Shown here: piece after piece, positions 32,914 through 42,271 of the stretch
How the letters are laid out: each line of letters starts with the position of its first letter
Position numbering within the stretch: position 1 is the stretch's first letter
Source of the DNA: Trichomonas vaginalis G3
Taxonomy: Eukaryota; Parabasalia; Trichomonadida; Trichomonadidae
Assembly (NCBI RefSeq): GCF_026262505.1
Contig: NC_067206.1
Span: 31,077,896-31,141,895, forward strand
Direction of reading: 5' to 3'
DNA: 64,000 bases
Made by a program: the position numbers and the translations under genes
Notes under the pieces: model-generated
The model's input: only the letters and a program-made list of their open reading frames with translations
What the model was told of the DNA's origin: nothing
Databases searched by the model: none

Positions 32914-35226
32914 ATGAATGCAGATGCATTCATTAGACAATGTTGGAATGAAAGAATCAATGGAGATGATTTCTTAGAAAGAGTATTAAGTACATATCAA
33001 GGAATCACGCCAGACTTCATTTGCCACTTAGCTTCCATTTGTGGAACATCTGGCAATTTTTTTCCAGAGTTAATCGATTATTTATTAGCTTTATTTACTC
33101 ATGATATCGCTCTGTCTACACGGTCAATACAGATTGATGATCAAAATCAAATTAACGGATGTATTCTAATGTTTATTAGGTACGGAGATAGAATTTTTAA
33201 TACAGAAAAGCATGGAGAAATCGAAAATTGCGCTATTGCTATTAAAGTTTTAGAAATTTGCTCTGTTTGCGCAGATAAAGAACAAAAATTTGAAGCTTTG
33301 TTTACATTATCGCGATCACCAATACTTTCTATCAATATTGCAACAGCTAGATATTTCAAACCCGATGAATTTAACCGAATTCAAGGTTTATTTAAAGATA
33401 TAAATATTTTAGAGTCAAAAAGAAATGTTACTCAATTGCAAAAACTCTTCGACTATGCATTGAAAACAGATAAAGTTATACAACAGTTCCATAACTTTTC
33501 AAAATTTGAATTTATTTCTTTTTATTCTTCAGCAATTCGCATAACTCGAACGCAGCATTTAATTCCACGACATTCAGGCTTAGTTTTCTACAAAGTGATT
33601 AATCTTGCTTTGATGAATTCTTTCTTAGATCATCCTTCTTTAACAGATGCAGTTCTTATCACTACAATTCTTCCTCAGTTCTTTTATTTGAGGGTTAAAA
33701 ACCAAGATCCAAATGTCCATATTAAGGTTTTCAACAAAGAAGTCTTTATTAGTGCACTTAAAAGCCAATCATCGAAAAATTGTTTCCCAGCAGGGTGTGA
33801 TGAAGAAAAGTTAATAGAAATATTCACAAGAATGCCAGAATCAGTTGATTATGATAATTTACTTGAAACAATTTTCAATTTTCCAGCTTATTCATACAAT
33901 TTTTTAGAACCATTCAAAGCAATCATACAATCTGATAATTTACAAAGAATTAAGAAGATTATAGCTGATTTGGAGAAGAATATTCTCGATATTGTATTTT
34001 ATATCAAGCAAATGGACCAATATCAAGAATATTTCTCATTAATCTTTGACCAAATGATACAAAATCAATATGACTTGGAAAAATACTCCATTTTAAGTGG
34101 ATTTTTCTTTTTATTGATTAAAAATTTCAAAAGATCAGGCTGCCCTTATGAAATTGATCAAATTAAGAAGTTTACCAATAACAAAGAAGCAACAAATCCA
34201 TTAGAAATATACAGTTTGCGCTATTTCAACAATGATAACTTTAAAATGTCAGAGAATCAAAATACTTTTGCAGAAATTATGAATGAGAGATCAAATTTAA
34301 TCAGAACTAATATCTATATCAACTATCTATTGAAGGAAGGAGAAAAAGATTACGAAGAAATCAAAAATATTTTGACTCAATTTCCTTATTTGTGGCCAAT
34401 GACCTTTGTTTGGGGATCCAGACAACCAAAATTAGTCTCTCAGCATCTAATTAAGATCAAATTCCCAGATACAGAGTTGAATAATTTCTTATTCTCTCAA
34501 ATGATGCTTTTGGTACGAGGTCCAATCACCACTTTACTTTTTAGCAACTGTGACTATGAAATCCTTATATCAATGCAAAATAAGGAGTTCTTTTTTGAGC
34601 CATCAAACACTCCAACGCCATTTCTCTTCCCATTGGACTCTTGGATGTTCGCAAGTAACTTGTACTCCATGATTATTATTCTCCGATCATGGCTGACCAT
34701 CTTTGGACCAGTAAAACTCGTTGAAGGTTCATTTTCGATGATAAACAGGAGCCATTTACTTTTATTAAGGGATAAATTGCCTGGAGAACTGCTTATTTCT
34801 TACGCTTTCGTCATGTCAATTGTTTGCGATGACCAAGTTTCGATTATGATGGAAATAATGCGTTGTGTCGAGAATATTTTGACAGAAAACATAAATTTGA
34901 TCAAAGATGGCGAGAGATTAGCTTATTTCTGCTTAGCCATTGTAATTGCGAACTCAGAAGGAAGTGAAGAAAGAATGGATTTCGTTCTTGACCTTTGCAA
35001 GAGGATTTTGGCCAATAAAAAGGATGAAACTCAGATAAGAATTGACTTCGCGCACAATTTCATAAGAAAAGCCATTTATTTGCCTGATTTTCATGATAGA
35101 ATTCCAATAGAACTCATGGAATTATTAGTAATCAAAGGTGACTATAAAGGATTGGTTGATTTCTTTATTATAAGATCTCGTAAACTAGAGAATCCTTCCA
35201 ATCATGAATATCCGGTCAACTATTAA
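32914..35226 (+). CDS. Large helical protein of unknown function (770 aa)
   Basis: An intact ORF of 770 residues from the ATG at 32914 (MNADAFIRQCWNERING). The composition is that of a soluble, mostly alpha-helical protein with alternating amphipathic segments along the whole length and no signal peptide, membrane segment or low-complexity block. I see no enzyme motif. The pattern is compatible with a HEAT-like or other alpha-solenoid scaffold, for example a subunit of a large transcription or RNA-processing complex, but I could not match it to a named family. Expression is supported by the Inr-like motif and by the coding-like composition. Confidence 0.8.
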   Translation: MNADAFIRQCWNERINGDDFLERVLSTYQGITPDFICHLASICGTSGNFFPELIDYLLALFTHDIALSTRSIQIDDQNQINGCILMFIRYGDRIFNTEKHGEIENCAIAIKVLEICSVCADKEQKFEALFTLSRSPILSINIATARYFKPDEFNRIQGLFKDINILESKRNVTQLQKLFDYALKTDKVIQQFHNFSKFEFISFYSSAIRITRTQHLIPRHSGLVFYKVINLALMNSFLDHPSLTDAVLITTILPQFFYLRVKNQDPNVHIKVFNKEVFISALKSQSSKNCFPAGCDEEKLIEIFTRMPESVDYDNLLETIFNFPAYSYNFLEPFKAIIQSDNLQRIKKIIADLEKNILDIVFYIKQMDQYQEYFSLIFDQMIQNQYDLEKYSILSGFFFLLIKNFKRSGCPYEIDQIKKFTNNKEATNPLEIYSLRYFNNDNFKMSENQNTFAEIMNERSNLIRTNIYINYLLKEGEKDYEEIKNILTQFPYLWPMTFVWGSRQPKLVSQHLIKIKFPDTELNNFLFSQMMLLVRGPITTLLFSNCDYEILISMQNKEFFFEPSNTPTPFLFPLDSWMFASNLYSMIIILRSWLTIFGPVKLVEGSFSMINRSHLLLLRDKLPGELLISYAFVMSIVCDDQVSIMMEIMRCVENILTENINLIKDGERLAYFCLAIVIANSEGSEERMDFVLDLCKRILANKKDETQIRIDFAHNFIRKAIYLPDFHDRIPIELMELLVIKGDYKGLVDFFIIRSRKLENPSNHEYPVNY

Positions 35227-35543
35227 TTATTTTTTTTCTTTTGTTTTGTATATTAATAAATAAAAAGTTTATTTATGAGGTAAAAATATAATACTCTTTA
35301 TTCTCAACATCAAACAGATCATTAAAATGTTAAACATTAATTCGTTGATTAGCATGATAAAGACAAAATACACTTTATTCTAAGCACCAAGTTAAATACA
35401 GCTTATCATTCATTCAAACAATTAAAGTACCATGAGCTTAGAATTTAAATTTCGGAAATAAAAATGATCCCGTATTGATTTATCTATAACTTCCATGCTT
35501 TGATAAATGCAAAATTCCAAGGAATAGGGAATTTCGGCAAAAT
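35227..35543. other. AT-rich spacer
   Basis: Nothing recognised beyond the T-rich 3' flank of the preceding gene. Confidence 0.5.
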
Positions 35544-35765
35544 ATGAATTATTTGAAATTAATTAAAGATGAAGTAGGAAAAACTCTTGTTTATAAGTAT
35601 GTTAATATTCTTGTTGAAAATTTTAATGCAATTCAAAAACATTGCAAGCAAACACCTTTGTCAATTGCATACTTTAATCATAATATAGAAGTTTTTGAAC
35701 ATCTTCTAAAACATGCAAAAAACTCATCAATTTATCGGCATATACATATCTATTTTATTATATAA
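35544..35765 (+). pseudogene. Ankyrin-repeat gene fragment
   Basis: A 73-codon ORF from the ATG at 35544 contains one recognisable ankyrin-like unit, TPLSIAYFNHNIEVFEHLL. Trichomonads encode hundreds of long ankyrin-repeat proteins, so a single partial repeat ending at a stop just inside the neighbouring convergent gene (8-bp overlap at 35758-35765) is more likely a truncated remnant than a complete gene. A genuine mini-protein cannot be excluded. Confidence 0.5.
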
Positions 35766-38325
35766 ATACATAATTTTCATTAATATCATCTGTTTCAAAA
35801 TCTGAGCCAACATTGAATGGATCATTTTCTCCAGTGATCGAAGCTGTCAAACTGAAGATAGCCGTGTTATTGTCTTCTTCTTCAAATTCGTCATCTACAA
35901 TTACAGTATTAACAACTTGTGATTCTGGGTTGTCATCAACTGGATCGCTCTCAAGAGAGTCTGAATCAGAACTCTTTCTTTTCATTATAAGCACAGTAAC
36001 AATAATTGCAATGATTGCAAGAGCGCAAACAACACCAATCAAGATGTATATCCATGATTTACTCTTTGATGCTGTTTCTGACTTTTGTTGTTCTTGAACT
36101 TTTTCATTGCTCTTCGAAGAACTTGCTGTTTGAGTTGGTGCATTTCCAGGATCTTTAGATGGGTTTTCTGTTGGCTTCTCTGTCGGATTCTCTGAGTCTT
36201 CTTCAGATGATTTTCCTGGTTCATTTTCGGATGGTTTTTCTGTTGGTTTATCTGGGTCGCCTTCATTTTCGGATGGTTGAGGATCGATTGGAGGAACATT
36301 ATTTTGTGTGATTTCGGGAGTTTGGAAAGCTGTTTCAAAAGCAGTAACGAATGGTGTTTCAAATGCACTTTCAAATGGTGTTTCACTCATTGTTTGACCT
36401 GCAGTATCGAATGGAGTCTTGAATGCTGTTTGATATGCTGTTTCAAAAGCAGTAACGAATGGAGTCTCAAAAGCTGTTTGTGCAGCTGTTTGGAATGCTG
36501 TTTCAAATGGTGTTGATGAGGCAGTTTCATATGGGGTTTCAAATGAGGTAAGGAATGGTGTTTCAAAGGCTGTTTCTGGTGCAATGATAATCATTGTCTC
36601 TGATGCAGTGTTGAATGGTGTCTCGATGGCAGTTTCGAATGGAGTTTCGTGAGCTGTTTCGAAAACTGTATTGAATGGTGTAACAAAGGCTGACTCAAAT
36701 GGTGTCTCGTATGATGTTTCGAATGGTGTTTGATAAGCAGTTTCAAATGGAGTTTCATGAGCTGTTTCAAATGGCGTTTCATATACTGTTTCTGTTTCTG
36801 TTTGAACAGGAGTTTCATATGCTGTCTCAAATGCTGTTTCAAATGGTGTCTCATATACTGTTTCGAGAGCTGTTTGTGATGCTGTTTCGAAAACTGTCTC
36901 GAATGGAGATTCGAAAGCTGTCTCTGCTTCTGTAATAATTGGAGTTTCATAAGCAGTCTCAAACATAGATTGGAATGGTGTTTCATATGCTGTTTCAAAT
37001 GCAGATTGGAATGGTGTTTCATATGCTGTTTCAAATGCAGATTGGAATGGTGTTTCAAAAGCTGTTTCGTATGGTGTTGAGGAACATGTGTCGAATGGTG
37101 TTTCGAACATCGAATTAAATGGAGTGTCATTTGGTGTACTGAATTGTGTCTCGAATGGTGTTGTTTGATGTGTGTTGAATGGTGTGACAACAGGTGTTTC
37201 GTGTGCTGTACTGAATGGTGTCATATAAAATGTGTTGAATGGTGTGACACTCTCTGTGTAGAAAGGTGTAGCTATTTCTGTGTTGAAAGGTGTTGATGAC
37301 ATAGTTCTGAATGGTGTCATGAAAGCTGTTCCGAATGGTGTTGAGAATGGTGTCTTCGCTGCTGTCAAGAATGGTGTCTGAAAAGCTGTTTGATAAGGTG
37401 TTGGTGCAAATGTATTTGATCTTCTTGGATAAGGTCTTACAGCCTGACAATTTGCTGTTGCATAATAAGTATGAATATAATTCTGATCCAGTTCTTCATC
37501 CCAGTTTTTCGTGGTGCAACCAGATCCAAATTTTTTGTTGTCACAATAGCAATCAGAAAATTCGCATCCTTGTGAATATCGTTTGTTATCGGCAATATAT
37601 GTGCTTCCAAGTGTATTTCCTTTAATTACACATTTTTTTATATATGCGTACCATGAATACCAGAAATATATCATGGCATAGTCAGTAACAGTATTTTCCA
37701 AAAAATTGCAAGAATTAATGTATAGAGTCTGGCAATAATCATGATATATTGTGGAACATGGGCTTTGATTTCTATAAAAATTTGTAAAATAGTATCCATA
37801 AGTCGTTTGAACACCATTATTATAAATATAAATATTACCATAAGAGTAACTTTCCTTTCCATTATCAGCAATATTGCTAGAAAAGTTACAATTCACAAAA
37901 TTCGGGCTTGATTCAACGTGAAGATTGCGAGAGCCAACAGAATTTGAATTAGCAGTAAAATATTCGAATCTTGGAACATTACTCTTTAGAACTACATATC
38001 CAATAGCTCCTTTTCTGTATGAATTGCCTCCTGTTTGACAATTTGAAACACAGCACAAGAAAAACCTTAAATCGGCGTTGTCTGTAAAACTGAATGCGCC
38101 ACCTTGGCCTGCTTTACAGCTATGGAATAATGTGGCAAGCAAATATATTGACGTTGATGTTGTACCGCCATGTAACCATAGGGCACTTGAAGAAGAATCG
38201 CCACCAATTTCAACGAACTGGCATTCGATAATATTATATGATTCTTGAGCTGCTTCTTGTATTGGTTGGCTCTGCCAGCCTTGATAATTTTTTTGAGCTG
38301 AAGAAGAGATTAGGAAGGCTAACAT
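35758..38325 (-). CDS. Surface protein: beta-helix domain, long TPF-rich stalk, membrane anchor
   Basis: An 855-residue predicted type I surface protein. The start MLAFLISSSAQ resembles a short signal peptide. Residues ~20-290 look like a right-handed beta-helix of the polymorphic outer-membrane or Pmp-like kind (repeated short Asn/Ser/Cys-rich strands such as NFLENTV and FSDCYCDN). A stalk of dozens of imperfect 8-12 residue units follows at ~310-670, most of them ETPFETAF-like, rich in Thr/Pro/Glu. Next come an acidic Ser/Pro/Glu/Lys region, a transmembrane helix (IYILIGVVCALAIIAIIVTV) and a tail containing a DPF motif. A rigid O-glycosylated spacer holding a ligand-binding head away from the membrane is the likely design. 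The DNA repeats keep frame throughout. Adhesion is inferred, not shown. The Maverick lies about 430 bp upstream of its start. Confidence 0.88.
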   Translation of the reverse strand: MLAFLISSSAQKNYQGWQSQPIQEAAQESYNIIECQFVEIGGDSSSSALWLHGGTTSTSIYLLATLFHSCKAGQGGAFSFTDNADLRFFLCCVSNCQTGGNSYRKGAIGYVVLKSNVPRFEYFTANSNSVGSRNLHVESSPNFVNCNFSSNIADNGKESYSYGNIYIYNNGVQTTYGYYFTNFYRNQSPCSTIYHDYCQTLYINSCNFLENTVTDYAMIYFWYSWYAYIKKCVIKGNTLGSTYIADNKRYSQGCEFSDCYCDNKKFGSGCTTKNWDEELDQNYIHTYYATANCQAVRPYPRRSNTFAPTPYQTAFQTPFLTAAKTPFSTPFGTAFMTPFRTMSSTPFNTEIATPFYTESVTPFNTFYMTPFSTAHETPVVTPFNTHQTTPFETQFSTPNDTPFNSMFETPFDTCSSTPYETAFETPFQSAFETAYETPFQSAFETAYETPFQSMFETAYETPIITEAETAFESPFETVFETASQTALETVYETPFETAFETAYETPVQTETETVYETPFETAHETPFETAYQTPFETSYETPFESAFVTPFNTVFETAHETPFETAIETPFNTASETMIIIAPETAFETPFLTSFETPYETASSTPFETAFQTAAQTAFETPFVTAFETAYQTAFKTPFDTAGQTMSETPFESAFETPFVTAFETAFQTPEITQNNVPPIDPQPSENEGDPDKPTEKPSENEPGKSSEEDSENPTEKPTENPSKDPGNAPTQTASSSKSNEKVQEQQKSETASKSKSWIYILIGVVCALAIIAIIVTVLIMKRKSSDSDSLESDPVDDNPESQVVNTVIVDDEFEEEDNNTAIFSLTASITGENDPFNVGSDFETDDINENYVFI

Positions 38326-38750
38326 TCTGGCAAATTACGCAAGATTGCGTCATTTTTGCATATTCAAAATCAAGTGTCTGGGTAAACAACAATTATGTAT
38401 AATTTATATAATTAGCTAATATAAATAAAGTTATCGAATTTAAAGATAATTTGAGAATCAGCGGAAAAAAATCAAAATAATCTATCTTAAATTATATTTA
38501 AATATTAAAATACTATTGGTCTTATATTTTGAAAGTGTCTCAATTTTCTCTATCAAAAATTAAATACACTTATAAAAAATTAAAAAATAGGACATATATT
38601 TAATTATATCTCAACTTTTTTAGTGACCATTATTTATTCAATAAGCATTTTTTGAGAGGATTGTGGCAGAATAATTAAAGGCCTTCATTTCAGTGAATTC
38701 ATAAGTTAAAATGTCATGCTATGATTGAATATGTATACGACAAACAATCA
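38326..38750. other. Promoter side of the surface-protein gene, up to the Maverick insertion
   Basis: AT-rich, no gene. The Maverick target-site duplication begins at 38751, so any distal control sequence of the surface gene would now be separated by 24 kb. Confidence 0.55.
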
Positions 38751-38756
38751 TATAAG
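38751..38756 (+). repeat. Left target-site duplication of the Maverick
   Basis: TATAAG, repeated directly at 63018-63023. Mavericks/Polintons make 5-6 bp duplications. Confidence 0.85.
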
Positions 38757-39062
38757 AGTACAGTATACATTGTGCGTCGCCTGTAGCCTACAGCTACAGG
38801 CACCGACACAATGAAAAAAGTGACAGAAAACTGACACCATACGGGCGCGCATATGTACGCATATATGTGTAAAAATAAACGTTCATATGTAAACTAACCT
38901 TTATTCACTAGCAGGGGCTGATAAATCATAATCGTCGAGAAGTACGATAGGTGGTCCCACCTGTTTAATCTGTATGGAGAGGCAAACGTGACGTAAGAAG
39001 CATAACACTGGTTTCTCAGTATATTTAATAGACTCTGCTGTTGGCTTAACTGTAAGCTTATA
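38757..39062 (+). repeat. Left terminal inverted repeat of the Maverick
   Basis: 306 bp matching the reverse complement of 62712-63017 with about three mismatches, clustered near 38958-38965. It contains a strong hairpin: GCCTGTAG (38779-38786), a 7-nt loop, and CTACAGGC (38794-38801), extended by imperfect pairing outward. The inner half carries, on the minus strand, a copy of the last 53 codons of the capsid gene. Confidence 0.96.
38901..39062 (-). pseudogene. Truncated copy of the capsid-gene 3' end, carried by the left inverted repeat
   Basis: The minus strand from 39062 to the stop at 38901-38903 encodes the same C-terminus as the 562-residue protein at 61185-62873, ending in YDLSAPASE. 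There is no start codon, and the homology stops exactly at the inner edge of the inverted repeat, so this is a by-product of repeat homogenisation and not a gene. It differs from the full gene at a few bases around the VGPP codons. Confidence 0.85.
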
Positions 39063-39315
39063 AAAGAAGCAGATCACGGAGGCAAAGAAACGCTTACATC
39101 AACTCCTTGATGAACAATAAGCTTACTTAAGACTAAACAATTAATTATACTAACTTTTATACTTTTTCTCTTTTCCTAAGTTGATCGTGATCACAAAGAT
39201 CGTGATCTGAGTGACAATGAACTATAAGTTATATGAGGATATATGTGAGTAATATGAGTAAAAATAAGAGTTATAGTAGTAAAATTAGGTGTTTATTCGT
39301 GGTTTAGAGGAGGGA

Positions 39316-39801
39316 TCAGAAGCCAGTGGCTAAGTTCCTTATGGCGCGCTTTAATTCATGGTAGGATGTGTCAGCCTTAAGGAACCTTTCATGCCAGCTG
39401 TCTGACTCATGTCCCACACGGTTGAGACGAGATCGAAGATCGCAGATCTCGTTGGCATAAGAGTCAACTTTATACTCAAGCTGGCTGATGTAGAGCTCTT
39501 TACCTTTCGCTTCCTCTACTTTTTCAGCCAGCTTGAGCTTTAGTTCCTCGAGAGCTACGTTTGACTCCTCCAGCTGCTTCAAATACTTGTGGCTGGTCTT
39601 GATTAAACGTAGCTCTCGAGGAGTAGCTCGTGGACCCGTTTTCTTTGCCGTTTGCTTGTGATCGAGATCTGGGATCTTGATCTCGGTCTTCGGACTCTCG
39701 CCACCCATCAATATTTCCTCGTCGCCAGAGGACTGTTCTTCAGTCACCTCTGGCTTCTGGATGGCAAGAGTCTTAGCAGGAGCTTTGTTGTTCGCTTCCA
39801 T
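39316..39801 (-). CDS. Maverick coiled-coil protein, unknown function
   Basis: A 161-residue protein from the ATG at 39801 (MEANNKAPAKTL). The first ~75 residues are hydrophilic and disordered-looking (EEQSSGDEEI). Residues ~80-150 form a heptad-rich coiled coil (LKQLEESNVALEELKLKLAE, then SQLEYKVDSYANEI). It is the first gene inside the left inverted repeat. A non-coding segment with a cluster of GATC sites (39183-39208) lies on its 3' side. Coiled-coil proteins are common in trichomonad Mavericks. No enzymatic motif is visible. Confidence 0.75.
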   Translation of the reverse strand: MEANNKAPAKTLAIQKPEVTEEQSSGDEEILMGGESPKTEIKIPDLDHKQTAKKTGPRATPRELRLIKTSHKYLKQLEESNVALEELKLKLAEKVEEAKGKELYISQLEYKVDSYANEICDLRSRLNRVGHESDSWHERFLKADTSYHELKRAIRNLATGF

Positions 39802-39844
39802 TAAAATGTAAACTTTACGTGTCAAAAAAATTCTGTCACGTAAA

Positions 39845-40915
39845 CTATTTATGTTGAGATTGAGTACCAGACTCTAATATAAGTTCAACCATTATATTAG
39901 AGTCTTTAGGAATTTCATATGGTTCTTTTACATAATATTCCTTTTTTTGACCATCAGTTGATTCTTCAACTCTTTTGAATGAAAAGCGCTTATAAAACTC
40001 AAACACGAGTGCATCTTTATAACCAGTGATATCGTAAAATTTTGGTGGCACAAGCTGTTCATTCACATTACATATAAATTGTTTGTTATCATGAGCAATA
40101 TTACTCAACGTTACTAAAGGCTCAAGGAGAGGATTTATTCTTATCTGATAACCGACAAATTTATATGTTGGTTTGCCCTTTCGCTCAAGGATAAACCTGA
40201 TATTCGCTATAGTTATGAAAAGCTCATCAAAGTACTTATATGTTTTTTTATCTTTATCATTTTCGTCAGTGAAATCTGCTATGGTAAAACTATAATATAC
40301 ATGCATTCGCGAGATATATTTTTTTTCCCATAAGTCTAAAAATTTTGCTTTCGATGGAATTACTTTTTGCGTGAATGTTCTACCATGGTCATCTTCCCAA
40401 ACAAGCTCTGGTTTTCTTGATGTTGTGTCTGTTTCAGTGGTTTCTAATAACGCAGTGATGAAATCCAACACATCTCCTAGGGACATGTCATATTTATAAT
40501 TCAAGGCATTTTTTTCTATACTACTGTATGAAGGTAATGTTATGATTGGTGATGTACCTTTTCTTAATACATTCAATTTATTTTCATTTGAATCATAGTA
40601 ACAATCAACAAATTCTCTACTTGCCTCAGTCATTTTTTCCATAAGACCTTCATTCAACTCCTGTGTAGTCATGTTGGGTTTTATGTAATATCTCATGTCA
40701 AACCTTTTTTTCACTGATTTTGATGAATCTGTCATTTCTAATGGAATAGCAAGAAACTCAAAGTCTGGATGCTCAAGACTTATCTTTCTTATCTCAAGAG
40801 CTTTTGACGCAGGATATTCAATGAAGTCTCTCGGTAATTTATATGAGACTGTATTACCACTTATCGTGCCATCATTCATAACATGTTCATAGTATAATCC
40901 ATCATATTTAGACAT
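39845..40915 (-). CDS. Maverick protein of unknown function, possible minor virion protein (356 aa)
   Basis: The ORF could start further upstream, but the ATG at 40915 (MSKYDGLYYEHVMNDG) is preferred because it leaves a clean 18-bp spacer to the divergent ATPase gene. The N-terminal YYEHVMNDG resembles a short module found at the N-termini of the products of 45932-46168 and 60715-61164. The rest alternates short hydrophobic strands with polar turns and ends NIMVELILES, a beta-rich look that would suit a structural protein. No catalytic motif is seen. Pairing with the packaging ATPase across one tiny promoter hints at late, virion-related expression. Function is unproven. Confidence 0.7.
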   Translation of the reverse strand: MSKYDGLYYEHVMNDGTISGNTVSYKLPRDFIEYPASKALEIRKISLEHPDFEFLAIPLEMTDSSKSVKKRFDMRYYIKPNMTTQELNEGLMEKMTEASREFVDCYYDSNENKLNVLRKGTSPIITLPSYSSIEKNALNYKYDMSLGDVLDFITALLETTETDTTSRKPELVWEDDHGRTFTQKVIPSKAKFLDLWEKKYISRMHVYYSFTIADFTDENDKDKKTYKYFDELFITIANIRFILERKGKPTYKFVGYQIRINPLLEPLVTLSNIAHDNKQFICNVNEQLVPPKFYDITGYKDALVFEFYKRFSFKRVEESTDGQKKEYYVKEPYEIPKDSNIMVELILESGTQSQHK

Positions 40916-40933
40916 TTTATATGTAACTAAAAG

Positions 40934-41833
40934 ATGGAGAAAGTTATTAATCAAGTAGATAAGATTCTTCATGATGGAGCACGTAAGAATAGTAAAGAAC
41001 TAAACAATGCACTCATTATGCCATTTTCTGATGATTATCCATTTTGTACTAATGGTGTTTATTTCTACTGCGGTAAGATGGGTTCAGGTAAGACATATGG
41101 TGTTATTCGTCATATAATGATAACAGACCGCTTCACTAATACTCCATATTATGACTCAATAGTTATCTCAGCAACATCAGGAACAATGGATAAAACAGCG
41201 AAGACATTTATGAGTCAAGTTAAAGCACCAGTACTGAAAAAGGATGATAAAGAACTTATGCCTTATTTAATGAAGAACGTTAAGATGAAAGCAAAGTATT
41301 ACGCTATTGTTGAGTTCGTTCAAAGTAAGTTCGAAAAAATTTCAGAGGAGATGGAACACATCTTAACAAAGCATCAACTAAGGAAACCTGATGGAAAGTT
41401 TGAGTATAAGAAGATTGCAATATATGTTGTAAAGAAGTTGAACAAATATCCTTTCACAAAGTATCCCAGTAATTCTCTATTAGTGTTAGACGATTATGGT
41501 GGTCATGACTTATTGAATGACCCACGTTCACCATTAGCGAACTTCATCACTAAGGTCAGACATTATAACTATACTGTTGTCATCATGTGTCAAACATGGA
41601 GACATATATGTTTAAACATTAAGAGACTATGCACTGACTTCGTTATCTTTCAAGGTTATTCTATGAGAGACTTTCAGTCAATGATTGAACAGTCAGGAGC
41701 AACAGAAGATTGGGAAGAGTTATGGAACAAATACAAAGAGCTACCAACACCTCGTTCATATATGGAAGTTCATATAGTTGCAGGAAAGACGGACTTTAAA
41801 GAAGTTAAGCAACAAAAGATGACATTATTTTAA
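40934..41833 (+). CDS. Maverick packaging ATPase (FtsK/HerA, A32-like)
   Basis: A 299-residue P-loop ATPase that would drive the element's DNA into virions. Walker A is GKMGSGKT (K53) and Walker B is SLLVLDDYGG (D186); a sensor-like segment YTVVIMCQTW follows, all typical of the poxvirus A32 / Polinton packaging ATPases. Length is normal for the family. It starts 18 bp from the divergent start of 39845-40915 and ends 10 bp before the next gene, suggesting that both are expressed with the structural genes. Confidence 0.93.
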   Translation: MEKVINQVDKILHDGARKNSKELNNALIMPFSDDYPFCTNGVYFYCGKMGSGKTYGVIRHIMITDRFTNTPYYDSIVISATSGTMDKTAKTFMSQVKAPVLKKDDKELMPYLMKNVKMKAKYYAIVEFVQSKFEKISEEMEHILTKHQLRKPDGKFEYKKIAIYVVKKLNKYPFTKYPSNSLLVLDDYGGHDLLNDPRSPLANFITKVRHYNYTVVIMCQTWRHICLNIKRLCTDFVIFQGYSMRDFQSMIEQSGATEDWEELWNKYKELPTPRSYMEVHIVAGKTDFKEVKQQKMTLF

Positions 41834-41843
41834 GAAGAAATAA

Positions 41844-42251
41844 ATGGGTTTTGGCGATTATGTTAAAGCTGGATGGGGTATGGTGAAAAAAAATCCTGGT
41901 CTTGTAATAGGTGCTGGATTTAACATTGCTAACAAACTTTTCCCTCAAGTTGGTCAAGTCGGTGGTGTTATCGGTAGTCTTGGTGAAAGAATTGCAAAAA
42001 CTACATTAGGTGAAGATAATGCATTAACGAAGAATCTTAAAGCATTCAATAAAGCTCTTGGTGGTGACTTCAGTAGAGACAAGCCTGTTGAAACACCTAT
42101 AGTTCAACCTCAACAAACTATTGACAACAATAAGTATAACGCATACATTGGAGGAGCTATTTGGAACAATCATAAGCCATTAGTTCAGTCAGTACGTGTA
42201 CTATCAGACATGCCATGGATTAATGCTATTAGTGGCACTATACGCAGATAA
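41844..42251 (+). CDS. Small Gly-rich hydrophobic Maverick protein, candidate membrane-active virion protein
   Basis: A 135-residue protein starting MGFGDYVKAGWGMVKKNPGL, with a Gly/Val/Ile-rich amphipathic stretch (NIANKLFPQVGQVGGVIGSL) in the first half. It then has a linker rich in Pro and Gln, and a C-terminus ending AISGTIRR. It follows the ATPase by 10 bp and precedes the large repeat protein by 20 bp, so all three are probably co-expressed late. Similar Gly-rich segments recur in the 851-residue neighbour. A role like that of adenovirus protein VI or other membrane-disrupting minor virion proteins is a guess from composition only. Confidence 0.7.
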   Translation: MGFGDYVKAGWGMVKKNPGLVIGAGFNIANKLFPQVGQVGGVIGSLGERIAKTTLGEDNALTKNLKAFNKALGGDFSRDKPVETPIVQPQQTIDNNKYNAYIGGAIWNNHKPLVQSVRVLSDMPWINAISGTIRR

Positions 42252-42271
42252 TATATTTTTATGAGGTTTAA

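Noticed and set aside
36039-37190. Long ORFs opposite or out of frame with the surface-protein stalk (His/Leu/Gln-rich)
   Set aside because: They are shadow frames created by the in-frame DNA repeats encoding the TPF units.
38904-39062. Second capsid gene at the left Maverick end
   Set aside because: No start codon, and homology ends exactly with the inverted repeat; it is a repeat-borne fragment.
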